Source of the DNA: Pseudomonadota bacterium
GTDB lineage: Bacteria; Pseudomonadota; Gammaproteobacteria; Steroidobacterales; Steroidobacteraceae
Direction of reading: 5' to 3'
Assembly (NCBI GenBank): GCA_018261655.1
Contig: JAGTSG010000012.1
Span: forward strand, 1-33,807
DNA length: 33,807 bases
Under the pieces are notes generated by a model. That model saw nothing but the letters and a program-made list of their open reading frames with translations. It searched no databases and was not told the DNA's origin. A program made the position numbers and the translations under genes. Shown here one piece after another: positions 9,108 through 17,599 of this stretch. Position 1 is the stretch's first letter, and every line of letters begins with the position of its first letter.

Positions 9108-11717
9108 TCAGCGGGCGCGGGCGGCGGCCAGCTCCTCGAGTGCGGTCGCGGCCGACCGCGTGCGCGGATGGTCGGGACCGAGCGCCGCGGCAAGGTCGGC
9201 ATGGGCCCGGTCGAGCGTTGCCCGGGCGTCGTCGTAAAGCCGCAGGTTGGTGAGCACGGTGCCGAGGTAGCGCCGGGCGTTGGCAGTGCGCCAGTGCGCG
9301 GCCCCGAGCCTGGCCTCGAACACGGCGATGGCTTGTTCCAGCAGGGATCGCGCCGTGGGGAAGTCCCCCAGCTTGTTGAGCGCCAGCGCGAGCCCCATCT
9401 GCGCCGCCGCGGTCTCCGGATGCTCCGTGCCCAGCACGACGAGCCGGATGCGAAGCGCCTCGCGATAGGCCTGCTCGGCTCCATGCCAGTCCCGGGTGGC
9501 CAGCATCAGCGAGCCCAGGTTGTTCTCGATCGTCGCTGTCTCCGGGCTCATCGGGCCGAGACGCGCACGCACAATCCGGGCCGCGCGCCGATAGGCCGCC
9601 GCGGCCTCCGCGCGCTTCTCCGGCTGGTCGCCGAGCACGTTGGCAAGGTTGCTGAGGACGATGCCGGTCTCCTGATGGTCGTCGCCGAAGATTTCCTCGT
9701 TGGAGGCGACCAGCTCGCGATAGAGACCCTCGGAACGCCCGAGATCGCCGCGCAGGTAGAGCGCGTCGGCGAGCCCGTTCTTTGCCTCGTTGGTCCAGAC
9801 GTTCGAGTCGCCATACATCGCCTGGCGTCGCTCGACGGCCTGCTCGAGCAGCGCGATCGCGGCATCGAGCTGGCCCTGTGCGGCGCGGATCCGTCCCAGC
9901 GTGTACAGCGCGAGCGCGTGGACGTCGCTGCCGGCGTCGCTGCTGCGCCCGAGGACATCCACCGCCGTGACGGCCAGTGCCGCGGCCTCGTCGAGCTTGC
10001 CGGCACGGCGCAGCGTCTCGGCCAGGTCGAGGCGGGCGGCATGCCGTTCCGCGGTGCTGGCCGTGGCGGAAGTCTCGAGCACGGTGAGGGCCTCGCGGCC
10101 GAGCGCTTCGGCGCGCGCAAAGTCGCCTGCGCCGAGCGCGAGCCGCGCGCTGCTCTGCAACGAGGTACCCAGCGCGGCGGGCCGGTCGGCGGCCTCGGCC
10201 CGCCGCAGCGTCACCGCCTCCCGCAGCAACGGCTCGGCCTCCGGGTACAGGCCCAGGCCGACATAGGCGTTGCCGACCGACTCGAGCAACGCGGCGCGGA
10301 CGTCCGGCGGATCGCTGCGCCCCCGGCCGCGGAGCTGCCGTGTGGCGGCGTCGAGGAGCTCCCTGGCGGTGATCGCGGCGGCGCCGGCGCTGCTCGGCGA
10401 CGCCTGGTCAAACAGCTGGGCGGTGAACGCAGTGACGCGACGCGCGAGGGCCGCCTCGGCGCTCGCGCGGTCGCGCTCGACCCGCAGCTCGCGCGCGTGC
10501 TGCGAGACCATCGCCGAGAACACCACGAGCGCGCCGAGCGTGGTCACCCCGACGGCGACGACGACGCGATGCCGGCGGACGTACTTGCGCGCGCTGTAGG
10601 CCAGGCTCGGGGGCCGCGCCGCGACCGGCTCGCCCGAGAGATGATGGCCGAGGTCCGCCGCGAGGTCGGCGGGTGACGCATAGCGATCGCCGCGCTCGCG
10701 CGCCAGGGCCTTGAGGCAGATCCAGTCGAGTTCGTCCTGGAGCAGCCGGGCGAGCTGCCGCGCATCGGCGAGGCCGCACTCGGCGGCATGCCGGGTCCCG
10801 TCCTCCGCGGCGACGACGCGGCGGCTGGGACGGCTCGTCTCGCCGTCGGCGGTGTCCGGGCGCGCCTTCGGCGGCGCGCCCGTCAGCAGCTCGTACAACA
10901 CCGCGCCGAGCGACCAGACGTCAGTCCGGGTATCGATGTCCTCCGCGCCGGCGGTGGCCTGCTCCGGGCTCATGTAGTCCGGGGTGCCCATGACCATGCC
11001 GGCCCGCGTGTGATCGGGACGCCCTTCGTCCTGGGCGAGCAGCATCTTGGCGATGCCGAAATCGATCACCCGCGCGGCGGGCGAGCCGTCGATGTCGGTG
11101 ACCAGGATGTTGGACGGCTTGAGGTCGCGATGGATGACGCCCTTGAAGTGGGCGTGCTGGACCGCGGCGCAGACGTCTCGCAGCAGGGACAGGCGCGTCG
11201 GCAGGTCGAGCCGGTTCTCGCGGCAATAGCGCGTGATCGGCAGCCCCGGCACGTACTCCATCACGAAGTACGGGCGGCCGTCGTCGCTGCGGCCGGCGTC
11301 GAGGATGCGCGCGATGCCGGGGTGGCTCATCAGGGCGAGCGCCTGCCGCTCGGCCTCGAACCGTGCCGCCAGGCTCGAGCCGGCGAGCCAGGGTTTCAGC
11401 AGCTTGATCGCGACGACGCGACGGACGGGTTCCTCCTGCGCGGCGAGGAACACCTCGCCCATGCCGCCCTCGCCGAGCGCCTCGAGGATGCGGTACGGGC
11501 CGATCGACGCCGGCGGCGCAGCGGCGGACTGCGTGTCGTCCACGGCCGAGCCGAGCGTCATGCCGCGCGCGGCCGCGGCGTCGTGGGCGCGCAGCAGGCG
11601 CCCGACCCGGGCCGCCACCTCGGCGTCCGCGCGCGCCAGGCGCGCCGCGCGGTCCGGTCCCGACAGCTCCAGGCAGTCGAGGAACAGTTCCTGCTCGTCG
11701 ACGGTCTGCCGGCTCAT
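9108..11717 (-). CDS. Membrane-anchored Ser/Thr protein kinase with TPR-type repeats
   Basis: An 869-residue Hanks-type kinase. Residues 1-70 form a leader seen in kinases paired with ECF sigma factors. The kinase domain (about 74-355) has the glycine loop [10 protein letters not shown] (81-90), VAIK with K105, the catalytic HRDLKPSN (D198), DFG at 219-221 and [10 protein letters not shown] in the activation segment, so it should be active. A single membrane helix spans about 384-404. The C-terminal half consists of repeated helical pairs, each about 42 residues, with motifs such as A..Y.EAL.IR, typical of TPR repeats for protein binding. The helix places the TPR part in the periplasm. It starts 34 bases after the ECF sigma gene and is probably cotranscribed with it. 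Confidence 0.92.
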   Translation of the reverse strand: MSRQTVDEQELFLDCLELSGPDRAARLARADAEVAARVGRLLRAHDAAAARGMTLGSAVDDTQSAAAPPASIGPYRILEALGEGGMGEVFLAAQEEPVRRVVAIKLLKPWLAGSSLAARFEAERQALALMSHPGIARILDAGRSDDGRPYFVMEYVPGLPITRYCRENRLDLPTRLSLLRDVCAAVQHAHFKGVIHRDLKPSNILVTDIDGSPAARVIDFGIAKMLLAQDEGRPDHTRAGMVMGTPDYMSPEQATAGAEDIDTRTDVWSLGAVLYELLTGAPPKARPDTADGETSRPSRRVVAAEDGTRHAAECGLADARQLARLLQDELDWICLKALARERGDRYASPADLAADLGHHLSGEPVAARPPSLAYSARKYVRRHRVVVAVGVTTLGALVVFSAMVSQHARELRVERDRASAEAALARRVTAFTAQLFDQASPSSAGAAAITARELLDAATRQLRGRGRSDPPDVRAALLESVGNAYVGLGLYPEAEPLLREAVTLRRAEAADRPAALGTSLQSSARLALGAGDFARAEALGREALTVLETSATASTAERHAARLDLAETLRRAGKLDEAAALAVTAVDVLGRSSDAGSDVHALALYTLGRIRAAQGQLDAAIALLEQAVERRQAMYGDSNVWTNEAKNGLADALYLRGDLGRSEGLYRELVASNEEIFGDDHQETGIVLSNLANVLGDQPEKRAEAAAAYRRAARIVRARLGPMSPETATIENNLGSLMLATRDWHGAEQAYREALRIRLVVLGTEHPETAAAQMGLALALNKLGDFPTARSLLEQAIAVFEARLGAAHWRTANARRYLGTVLTNLRLYDDARATLDRAHADLAAALGPDHPRTRSAATALEELAAARAR

Positions 11718-11751
11718 GCCTGACAGCCCTCGTCGCGGCCGCCTGCCGCGG

Positions 11752-12303
11752 TCACCCGGACAGCCGCTCCAGCAGCCATGCCCGGGCGTAGGCCCAGTCG
11801 CGCTTGACCGTGGCCGGCGCGACCCCGAGGACCCCGGCGGTCGCCTCGATGTCGAGGCCGCCGAAGTAGCGCAGCTCGATGGTGCGCACCAGCCGGGGAT
11901 TGACGCCTTCCAGCTCGGCCAGCAGCGCGTCCAGCGCGAGCACGTCCACCTGGGCGTCCTCGGTGGCCACGTCCACCTGGGTCAGTGACACCCGCTCGAG
12001 GTCGCCACCGCGCTTGTCGGCGTCGCGCCGGCGGGCGCGATCGACGAGCACGCGGCGCATGGCCTGCGCTGCCGCGCCGAAGAAGTGCCGGCGGTTCTCC
12101 CAGCGCACATCGGGCCCGAGGAGCCGGAGGTAGGCCTCGTTCACCAGCGCGGTAGGTTGCAGGGTGTGGCCAGGCGACTCCCGCCGCATGCTGGAACGCG
12201 CCAGCTTGCGGAGTTCGTCGTAGGCCTCGGCAAACAGCGCGTCGCGGGCGGACGCATCACCGTCCGCTGCCCGGTCCAGGAGTTGCGTGAGATCCCCTCT
12301 CAT
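11752..12303 (-). CDS. ECF-type RNA polymerase sigma factor (TIGR02999-like)
   Basis: A 183-residue sigma factor that should direct RNA polymerase to its own promoter set. Residues about 20-90 form region 2, with NEAYLRLL (55-62) and [21 protein letters not shown]; residues about 125-180 form region 4 with the helix-turn-helix [20 protein letters not shown]. These match the ECF_SFP/TIGR02999 type. The acidic motif normally found in region 2.2 before LVxE (DAED-like) is replaced by QPTA at 49-52. The ATG at 12303 is six bases from GGGGAGG; an in-frame GTG one codon upstream is only three bases from it, so the ATG is preferred. No anti-sigma gene is adjacent; instead a Ser/Thr kinase follows. 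Confidence 0.92.
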   Translation of the reverse strand: MRGDLTQLLDRAADGDASARDALFAEAYDELRKLARSSMRRESPGHTLQPTALVNEAYLRLLGPDVRWENRRHFFGAAAQAMRRVLVDRARRRDADKRGGDLERVSLTQVDVATEDAQVDVLALDALLAELEGVNPRLVRTIELRYFGGLDIEATAGVLGVAPATVKRDWAYARAWLLERLSG

Positions 12304-12354
12304 CACGCGCGCCTCCCCGTTCGTGGTTACGTCGTGGGGAAAGCTTACACCCGT

Positions 12355-13293
12355 TCAGCCCGGCCGGCCGGTCTCCAGCGAGCCGACGAGCTCCGCGACC
12401 GATCGCATGCCGCCGGCCTCGAGATAGGCCGCGATGCCGGCATTGATCTTCGGGCACACCAGCGGGTCGTAGAACAGGGCGGTGCCGACGCCGACCGCCG
12501 TCGCGCCCGCGATGATGAACTCCAGCGCATCGTTCGCCGAGCAGATGCCGCCCTGGCCGATGATCGGCACGTTGTGCGGCTTCGCGACCTCGCGGACCTG
12601 GTGGACCTTGAGCAGCGCGATCGGCTTGATGGCGGGACCTGACAGGCCGCCCTGGACGTTGCCGATCACCGGCCGGCGGGTCTTCACGTCGATCGCCATG
12701 CCGGAAATGGTGTTGATCACGGCGAGCGCGTCGCTGCCGGCCTCGATGCAGCGGCGGGCGTTCTCGCGGATGTCCGTCTGGTTGGGCGAGAGCTTGGTGA
12801 TCAGCGGCTTCTTCGTCGCCCTGCGGCAGGCCTCGACCACCCGGGCCGACATGTCCGGGTAGTTGCCGAACTGCACGCCGCCTTCCTTGACGTTCGGGCA
12901 GGAAATGTTGACCTCGATGGCATCGATGGGCGAGTCGTCGAAACGGCGGGTGACCTCGACGTACTCGTCGATGGTGGACCCGCTGACGTTGGCGAAAAAG
13001 CGCGTCTCGGCGAAGTCGAGCGTCGGCAGGATGCTGTCCACCACGTGCGCCGCGCCGGGGTTCTGCAGGCCGATCGCGTTGATCATGCCCATCGGCGTCT
13101 CGGTCACGCGGTGCGGCGGGTTGCCGAGCCGCGCCGAGCCGGTCGTGCCCTTCAGCACGATTGCGCCGACGTCCGCGTTCGAGAAGCCTGCGACGCGCGT
13201 GTATTCCTCGCCGAAGCCCACGCAACCGGACAGCAGGACGATCGGCGAGTTCAGCCTGAGCCCGCAGAAGTCGACGGCGATGGACGGGAACAT
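12355..13293 (-). CDS. pyrD: Dihydroorotate dehydrogenase, class 1 (1B-like)
   Basis: A 312-residue FMN enzyme that would oxidise dihydroorotate to orotate in pyrimidine synthesis. The catalytic base is a cysteine, C132 in NISCPNV, which marks class 1; class 2 enzymes have serine. The stretch GNPPHRVTETPMGMINAIGLQNPG region (57-80), K168-type lysines in KLSPN, and the glycine-rich FMN phosphate site (IIGQGGICSANDALEFI, AGATAVGVGTALF) agree with the 1B subgroup. Class 1B enzymes normally need the PyrK electron-transfer subunit, which is not seen nearby. It is soluble, with no membrane-binding N-terminal extension as in class 2. Alternative: a PreA-like dihydropyrimidine dehydrogenase subunit relative. 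The gene lies 51 bases before the ECF sigma gene on the same strand. Confidence 0.87.
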   Translation of the reverse strand: MFPSIAVDFCGLRLNSPIVLLSGCVGFGEEYTRVAGFSNADVGAIVLKGTTGSARLGNPPHRVTETPMGMINAIGLQNPGAAHVVDSILPTLDFAETRFFANVSGSTIDEYVEVTRRFDDSPIDAIEVNISCPNVKEGGVQFGNYPDMSARVVEACRRATKKPLITKLSPNQTDIRENARRCIEAGSDALAVINTISGMAIDVKTRRPVIGNVQGGLSGPAIKPIALLKVHQVREVAKPHNVPIIGQGGICSANDALEFIIAGATAVGVGTALFYDPLVCPKINAGIAAYLEAGGMRSVAELVGSLETGRPG

Positions 13294-13313
13294 GCCGGAA
13301 TTATGGCGCAGGA

Positions 13314-13365
13314 GGTACCAGGTACCAACCTGTTCCCGTGCGGGGACATGCTGGTACCGGGTACC
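13314..13365. repeat. Imperfect 24-bp palindrome with paired GGTACC sites
   Basis: Arms at 13314-13337 and 13342-13365 flank a four-base loop. Each arm holds two GGTACC hexamers near its outer end, and the arms differ at four positions, one of which would form a G-U pair. There is no T-run, so it is not a standard terminator. It fills most of the 84-base gap between the aminotransferase and pyrD and looks like a dispersed extragenic palindrome (REP-like). Confidence 0.7.
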
Positions 13366-13377
13366 ACTCCATACTCC

Positions 13378-14571
13378 TCATCCCGCGAGGTGCGGCGCCA
13401 CCAGCCGCGCGACGCGCTCGACGTTGTCCTCGTTGAGGCCGGCCACGTTGATGCGACTGTCGAGGCCCATGTAGATGTGGTGCGCCTCGCGCAGCTGCCG
13501 GACCGCGTCGGCGGATATGCCGAGCAGCGAGAACATGCCGCGCTGGCGTGTAAGCCAGCTGGCGTCGAAGCCGGGACGGGAGGCGGTGATGGCCGCGGCC
13601 AGCAGCTCGCGCAGCGAGCGCAGTCGCGCGGCCATGGTCGCGAGCTCGGCGCGCCAGTCGGCCTCCAGGGTCGGGTCGGTCAGGATCCGCTCGACGATCA
13701 GGCCGCCGTGGCCGGGCGGCATGGAGTACATCGAGCGCGCCGCCCTGTTGGCCTGGCTCTCGACCGCCTTCACGCGGCCCGCGTCCTCGCCGATCACGAC
13801 GAGGGCCCCGGTCCGCTCGCGGTAGAGCCCGAAATTCTTGGAGCAGGACAGCGCCACCAGGATCTCCGGTATGCGCCGCGCGGCCTCGCGGACCGGCCAG
13901 GCGTCGAAGTCGAGGTCGTCGCCGAGGCCCTGGTAGGCGATGTCGAAGTACGGGACCAGGCGCCGGCTGGCGACGACGTCGAGGATCTGGTGCCACTGGG
14001 CCTGGTCCGGCTCGACGCCGGTCGGGTTGTGGCAGGAAGCCTGCAGCAGCACGACCGTGCCCGGGGCCGCGGCCTCGAGCGCGTCGAGCATGGGCTGGAG
14101 CGTCAGCCGGTGCGCGAGGGCGTCGAAGTAGCGATGTTGCCCGGCCTGCAGCCCGCCCCCGCTGAGCAGCGGCCCGTGGTTGGGCCAGGTCGGGTCGCTC
14201 ATGAGCACCCTGGCAGCCGGCGCAGCGCGATGGATGAGTTCGGCGCCGAGGCGCAGCGCGCCGCAGCCGCCCGGCGCCTGGATCACCGCGGCGCGCGACC
14301 TGAGGCCGGCGGCACCGTCGCCCATGACGAGCGAGAAGATGCTCTCGCGAAATCCTGGCGCGCCGGACGGCGGCAGGTAGACCTTGGTGTCCTGAGCCTC
14401 GATGAGCGCGCGCTCGGCCTTCTGCACCGCCCGCATCACCGGCGTCACGCCGGAGCGGTCCTTGTAGACGCCGATGCTCAGGTCGACCTTGTCGGGTGAG
14501 CGATCCTCGCGGAAGGCGACCGCCACGCCCAGGATCGGGTCGGGCGGCAGGGTTTCCAGCTTCTCGAACAT
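13378..14571 (-). CDS. Aromatic amino acid / aspartate aminotransferase, class I
   Basis: A 397-residue PLP enzyme that should transfer amino groups between aspartate or aromatic amino acids and 2-oxoglutarate. It follows the AspC/TyrB pattern throughout: IGVYKD near 33-38, the substrate site YLPPSGAPGFRE, LMSDPTWPNH at 123-132, the cofactor-binding ASCHNPTG (178-185), DIAYQG (210-215), and the PLP lysine K245 in SCSKNFGLYRER. The C-terminal QRGMFSLLGIS and DSRINVAG match the substrate arginine region. The ATG at 14571 is preceded by GAGGA and gives the usual MFEKLETLPPDPI start. The symbol tyrB or aspC cannot be decided from sequence alone. It is divergent from trmL with a 66-base intergenic space. 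Confidence 0.93.
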   Translation of the reverse strand: MFEKLETLPPDPILGVAVAFREDRSPDKVDLSIGVYKDRSGVTPVMRAVQKAERALIEAQDTKVYLPPSGAPGFRESIFSLVMGDGAAGLRSRAAVIQAPGGCGALRLGAELIHRAAPAARVLMSDPTWPNHGPLLSGGGLQAGQHRYFDALAHRLTLQPMLDALEAAAPGTVVLLQASCHNPTGVEPDQAQWHQILDVVASRRLVPYFDIAYQGLGDDLDFDAWPVREAARRIPEILVALSCSKNFGLYRERTGALVVIGEDAGRVKAVESQANRAARSMYSMPPGHGGLIVERILTDPTLEADWRAELATMAARLRSLRELLAAAITASRPGFDASWLTRQRGMFSLLGISADAVRQLREAHHIYMGLDSRINVAGLNEDNVERVARLVAPHLAG

Positions 14572-14637
14572 GCTGTCCTCGGGGGCCGGGTGCGCGCGGG
14601 TCTGCGGCGTGTATCTTAGCGTCAAAGGCGCCCGACC

Positions 14638-15096
14638 ATGCTTCACGTCATCCTGCTGGAGCCGCAGATTCCTCCCAACACGGGCAACGTCATCCGCCTG
14701 TGCGCCAACACCGGCGCGACGCTGCACCTGGTCGGGCCGCTGGGCTTCTCGCTGGACGACGCGCAGCTGCGGCGTGCCGGCCTCGACTACCACGACATGG
14801 CGCGGGTGCGGATCCACCGGGACCTGGATGCGTGCCTGGCGACGCTGCCCGGGGCCCGTGTCTTCGCGGTCGAGACGGCGGGCAGCCGGCTCTATACCGA
14901 GGAGGCGTACCGCGCGGGCGACGCGTTCCTGTTCGGGCGGGAGACGGTGGGCCTGGCCGCGGAAGTGCTGGAGCGATTTCCGCCCGGGCGCGTGCTCAGG
15001 CTGCCCATGGTGCCCGGCAACCGCAGCGTCAACCTGTCGAACGCGGTGGCCATCGTGGTGTTCGAGGCCTGGCGGCAGCTGGGGTTTCGGTGCTGA
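14638..15096 (+). CDS. trmL: tRNA (cytidine(34)-2'-O)-methyltransferase
   Basis: TrmL methylates the 2'-OH of the wobble nucleotide in tRNA-Leu species using S-adenosylmethionine. The 152-residue protein is a minimal SPOUT enzyme of normal length. It begins MLHVILLEPQIPPNTGNVIRL as in the family, includes GPLGFSLDD (motif region 1), FGRETVGL in the middle, and the C-terminal knot motifs LPMVPGNRSVNLSNAVAIV that bind the cofactor. The gene stands in the same neighbourhood as gpsA and secB, as in enterobacteria. It converges on gpsA with a hairpin between them. Confidence 0.95.
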   Translation: MLHVILLEPQIPPNTGNVIRLCANTGATLHLVGPLGFSLDDAQLRRAGLDYHDMARVRIHRDLDACLATLPGARVFAVETAGSRLYTEEAYRAGDAFLFGRETVGLAAEVLERFPPGRVLRLPMVPGNRSVNLSNAVAIVVFEAWRQLGFRC

Positions 15097-15136
15097 GAGG
15101 TACCCGGTACAGAGCCGTCCCCGGACGGGTACCTCT
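15096..15136. terminator. Hairpin between convergent trmL and gpsA
   Basis: A perfect 11-bp stem (15096-15106 with 15126-15136) flanks a 19-base interior that contains a smaller GTCC/GGAC hairpin at 117-126 relative to 15000. It covers the entire gap between the two stop codons and overlaps the first base of the trmL stop's end. It could act as a bidirectional terminator, although the T-run on the plus strand is short. It shares GGTACC with the element at 13314-13365. Confidence 0.55.
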
Positions 15137-16129
15137 TTACTCCGCCGACACCGCCCGGGTCATCAGCGCGGTCGCGACGCCGCTGATGTCGAGCCCTTCG
15201 TAGATGACCTTGTAGACGTGCTCGCAGATGGGCATGTCCACGCCATGCTCCTGGGCGACTTTCCGCACGGCCCGCGCCGCGTGATAGCCCTCGACGACCT
15301 GCCCGATCTCGCGGACCGCGGCCTCGACGGACGCGCCGCGCGCGACGGCCAGGCCGAAGCGCCGGTTGCGCGACTGGTCGTCCGTGCAGGTGAGCACCAG
15401 GTCGCCCAGTCCGGTCAGGCCCATGAAGGTGTCGCGCTGCGCGCCGAGCGCCGCGCCGAGGCGGACCATCTCGGCCAGCCCGCGGGTGATGAGGAACACC
15501 CGCGCGTTCGCGCCGAATCCCATGCCGTCCGAGGCGCCCGCCGCGATGGCGATGACGTTCTTGACCGCCCCGCCGACCTCGACCCCGACGATGTCGGCCT
15601 GGGTGTAGGCCCGCAGGTGCGGGGTGGAGACGCTGCGCGCCAGCTCGAGCGCGAACTCGGGGTCGGGCGAGGCGCAGGCGATCGCAGTCGGAAGGCCCTT
15701 GCCCACTTCCTTGGCGAAGGTCGGTCCCGACAGCACGGCGATCGGGACCGACGGGCCGAGCACCTCGCGCGCGACCTGGTGGGGCAGCTTGCCCGTCGAG
15801 AGCTCGAAGCCCTTGGTCGCCCACGCGACGCGGGCGCCCGGCGGCAGCAGCGGCGCGATCTCCGTCAGCACCGCGCGCAGCGCGCTCGAGGGCACGACGA
15901 GCAGCACGTCACGGGCCGTGCACAGCGCGGCCGGCAGGTCCGGCTCGACGGTCAGCGCGGGCGGGAACTCCACGCCCGGCAGGTAACGCTCGTTGCGCCG
16001 CTCACGGCCGATCCGCTCGGGCTCGTCCTCGGCCCGGCCCCACAGCACGGTCGGGCGACCGGCGCGGGCGAACTGGATCGCCAGTGCGGTTCCCCAGGAA
16101 CCCGCGCCGAGTATGGTGATGGGCTGCAA
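15137..16129 (-). CDS. gpsA: Glycerol-3-phosphate dehydrogenase [NAD(P)+]
   Basis: GpsA reduces dihydroxyacetone phosphate to sn-glycerol 3-phosphate for phospholipid synthesis. The 330-residue cytoplasmic protein starts with the NAD-binding loop ITILGAGSWGTALA and contains the conserved GPTFAKEV, the catalytic-lysine region GGAVKNVIAIAAG, GANARVFLITRG and the substrate motif MGLTGLGDLVLTC. The start codon is TTG: the next in-frame ATG would remove the dinucleotide-binding domain, and GGAG lies eight bases upstream of the TTG. It begins 18 bases after the secB stop, so it is the last gene of the yibN-grxC-secB-gpsA unit. Confidence 0.96.
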   Translation of the reverse strand: MQPITILGAGSWGTALAIQFARAGRPTVLWGRAEDEPERIGRERRNERYLPGVEFPPALTVEPDLPAALCTARDVLLVVPSSALRAVLTEIAPLLPPGARVAWATKGFELSTGKLPHQVAREVLGPSVPIAVLSGPTFAKEVGKGLPTAIACASPDPEFALELARSVSTPHLRAYTQADIVGVEVGGAVKNVIAIAAGASDGMGFGANARVFLITRGLAEMVRLGAALGAQRDTFMGLTGLGDLVLTCTDDQSRNRRFGLAVARGASVEAAVREIGQVVEGYHAARAVRKVAQEHGVDMPICEHVYKVIYEGLDISGVATALMTRAVSAE

Positions 16130-16147
16130 CGCGGCGTCTCCGCGAGG

Positions 16148-16660
16148 TCAGTTGACCTGCTGCGGCGCAGCCCCTTCCTTGCCGGCCTGCTGCGCGGCGC
16201 GTTCCTGCAGCGAGCGCTCGTAGAGGGCGTCGAAGTTCACCGGCGGCAGGAAGAACGGCGGGAAGCCGCCCTTGCTGATCATGTCCGACACCGTCTGCCG
16301 GATGTACGGAAACAGGACGTTCGGCGCGAACGAGCCGAGGATGCGGCGCGTATCGTCGGCGCCGAAGCCGCGGACGGTGAACATGCCGCCCTGCTTGACC
16401 TCCGCGAGGTAGACCGGGACGTCGCCGTTCTTGGCCTCGAGCGTGACCGTCAGGACGACCTCGTGGACGTCGGTGGCCACCGGCGACGACGCGGTGTTGA
16501 GGTTGAGCTGGATCTTCGGATCCTGGTTCTGGGCCGGCAGGAACGGGCCGTTCGGCGCCTCGAAGGACAGGTCCTTCACGTAAACGCTCTGCAGGGACAC
16601 GTTCTGGCCCTGGCCGTTGGCGGCGGCGACGCTGCCGCCCTGGGTGTTTTGTTCAGACAT
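16148..16660 (-). CDS. secB: Protein-export chaperone SecB
   Basis: SecB is a tetrameric cytoplasmic chaperone that keeps secretory proteins unfolded and passes them to SecA. The 170-residue protein has the core SLQSVYVKDLSFEAPN, the beta-strand region VHEVVLTVTLEAK, and LGSFAPNVLFPYIRQTVSDMISKGGFPPFFLPPVNFD, all characteristic. The ATG at 16660 (MSEQNTQ) is preferred over an in-frame ATG four codons upstream, because the AGGAG is directly against the upstream one while AGGA lies at a proper distance from this one. Its first eight bases overlap the end of grxC, so the two are translationally coupled. The C-terminal tail is rich in alanine and glutamine. Confidence 0.96.
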   Translation of the reverse strand: MSEQNTQGGSVAAANGQGQNVSLQSVYVKDLSFEAPNGPFLPAQNQDPKIQLNLNTASSPVATDVHEVVLTVTLEAKNGDVPVYLAEVKQGGMFTVRGFGADDTRRILGSFAPNVLFPYIRQTVSDMISKGGFPPFFLPPVNFDALYERSLQERAAQQAGKEGAAPQQVN

Positions 16661-16979
16661 GGGAATCCTCATCTCCTGACAGTGATTGTTCCGTCGCGCG
16701 TTCCGCCGCTGCCCGGGCGCTGGCGCCGAGGAGCCGGTCGAGCTCGCCGCTGCGCGCCGCCGCGGCGAGGTCGTCCGACCCGCCGACGTGGTGCTCGCCG
16801 ATGAAAACCTGCGGAACCGTCCGCCGGCCGCTGCGCGCGATCATCTCCTCGCGCAACGCGCGGTTCCCGTCGACGTCGATCTCTTTGTAGGCGATGCCCC
16901 GGCTGTCGAGCAGCGCCTTGGCGCGCATGCAGTAACCGCACCAGGCGGAGCTGTAGATCGTGACCGGCGGGGTGCCCAT
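16653..16979 (-). CDS. grxC: Glutaredoxin 3 with C-terminal extension
   Basis: A 108-residue thiol oxidoreductase that reduces disulfides at the expense of glutathione. The dithiol active site CGYC is at C14 and C17 in SAWCGYCMRAKAL, and the glutathione-binding TVPQVFIGEHHVGGSDDL follows, so the core is complete by about residue 85. The remaining 23 or so residues (ASARAAAERATEQ and onward) are an extension not present in typical GrxC and probably disordered. The ATG at 16979 gives a normal N-terminus; the frame continues upstream but into the previous gene. It lies five bases after yibN and overlaps secB by eight bases. Confidence 0.94.
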   Translation of the reverse strand: MGTPPVTIYSSAWCGYCMRAKALLDSRGIAYKEIDVDGNRALREEMIARSGRRTVPQVFIGEHHVGGSDDLAAAARSGELDRLLGASARAAAERATEQSLSGDEDSHV

Positions 16980-16984
16980 CGGGT

Positions 16985-17407
16985 TCAGCCCCTGACGGTC
17001 GGCAGGTTGTCCTGGCGCCACGCGCCGAGGCCGCCGCGGAGGTTGTAGACCTGCTTGAACCCGAGCTCCGTCAGCTTGCGTGCGGCGGCGCCGGAGGTCA
17101 CGCCGCTCTCGCAGCAGACGATCACGGTCTTGTCCTTGAACTTCTCGAGCGCCGCCGCGCCCCCGGCGATCTGGTCGCCCGGCACGTTGCGGGCGCCGCT
17201 GATGTGGCCGTCCTTGAACTGGTTCGCGGAGCGCACGTCCACCAGCAGCGCGCCGTCGTTCATCAGGCGCACGGCGTCGGTCGGGGAGACCGCGGCGGCA
17301 GCGTGGGCGCGCTGCCTCAGCTCGTAGCCGAGGACGACGAGCGCCATGAAGCCGGCGGCGCCGGCCAGCAGCGGGTGGTTGCCGAGGTATTCGAGCAGCC
17401 GGTCCAT
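16985..17407 (-). CDS. yibN: Membrane-anchored rhodanese-like protein YibN
   Basis: A 140-residue protein with one N-terminal membrane helix (about 12-30) followed by a rhodanese domain (about 40-138). Conserved segments are LLVDVRSANQFKDGHISGARNVP and the active-site loop CCESGVTS, with C99 as the likely sulfur-carrying cysteine. YibN-type proteins are found before grxC and secB in many gammaproteobacteria. Its exact role is unsettled; a link to envelope protein biogenesis is plausible from context. AGGA lies six bases before the ATG. It is divergent from envC across a 192-base gap. Confidence 0.91.
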   Translation of the reverse strand: MDRLLEYLGNHPLLAGAAGFMALVVLGYELRQRAHAAAAVSPTDAVRLMNDGALLVDVRSANQFKDGHISGARNVPGDQIAGGAAALEKFKDKTVIVCCESGVTSGAAARKLTELGFKQVYNLRGGLGAWRQDNLPTVRG

Positions 17408-17599
17408 CGGGTGTCCTGCCGGGGCGGGGACGGGCATCGCCCCCGCAAAGAGCCCCACAGTATATCAGCCGGCCAACGGCGACCTGAACCCCGGGCGCCT
17501 GGACGCCCCGAAGCAGCGACTTTCACCAGAAACAAGGGGTTAGGTCCCACGGTCTGGAGGCCTCCGCTACCATAGGCGCCCCTTCGACCCCACTCCCCT

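Noticed and set aside
13314-13365. CRISPR-like repeat
   Set aside because: Only one palindromic unit, no spaced direct repeats and no cas genes in the window.
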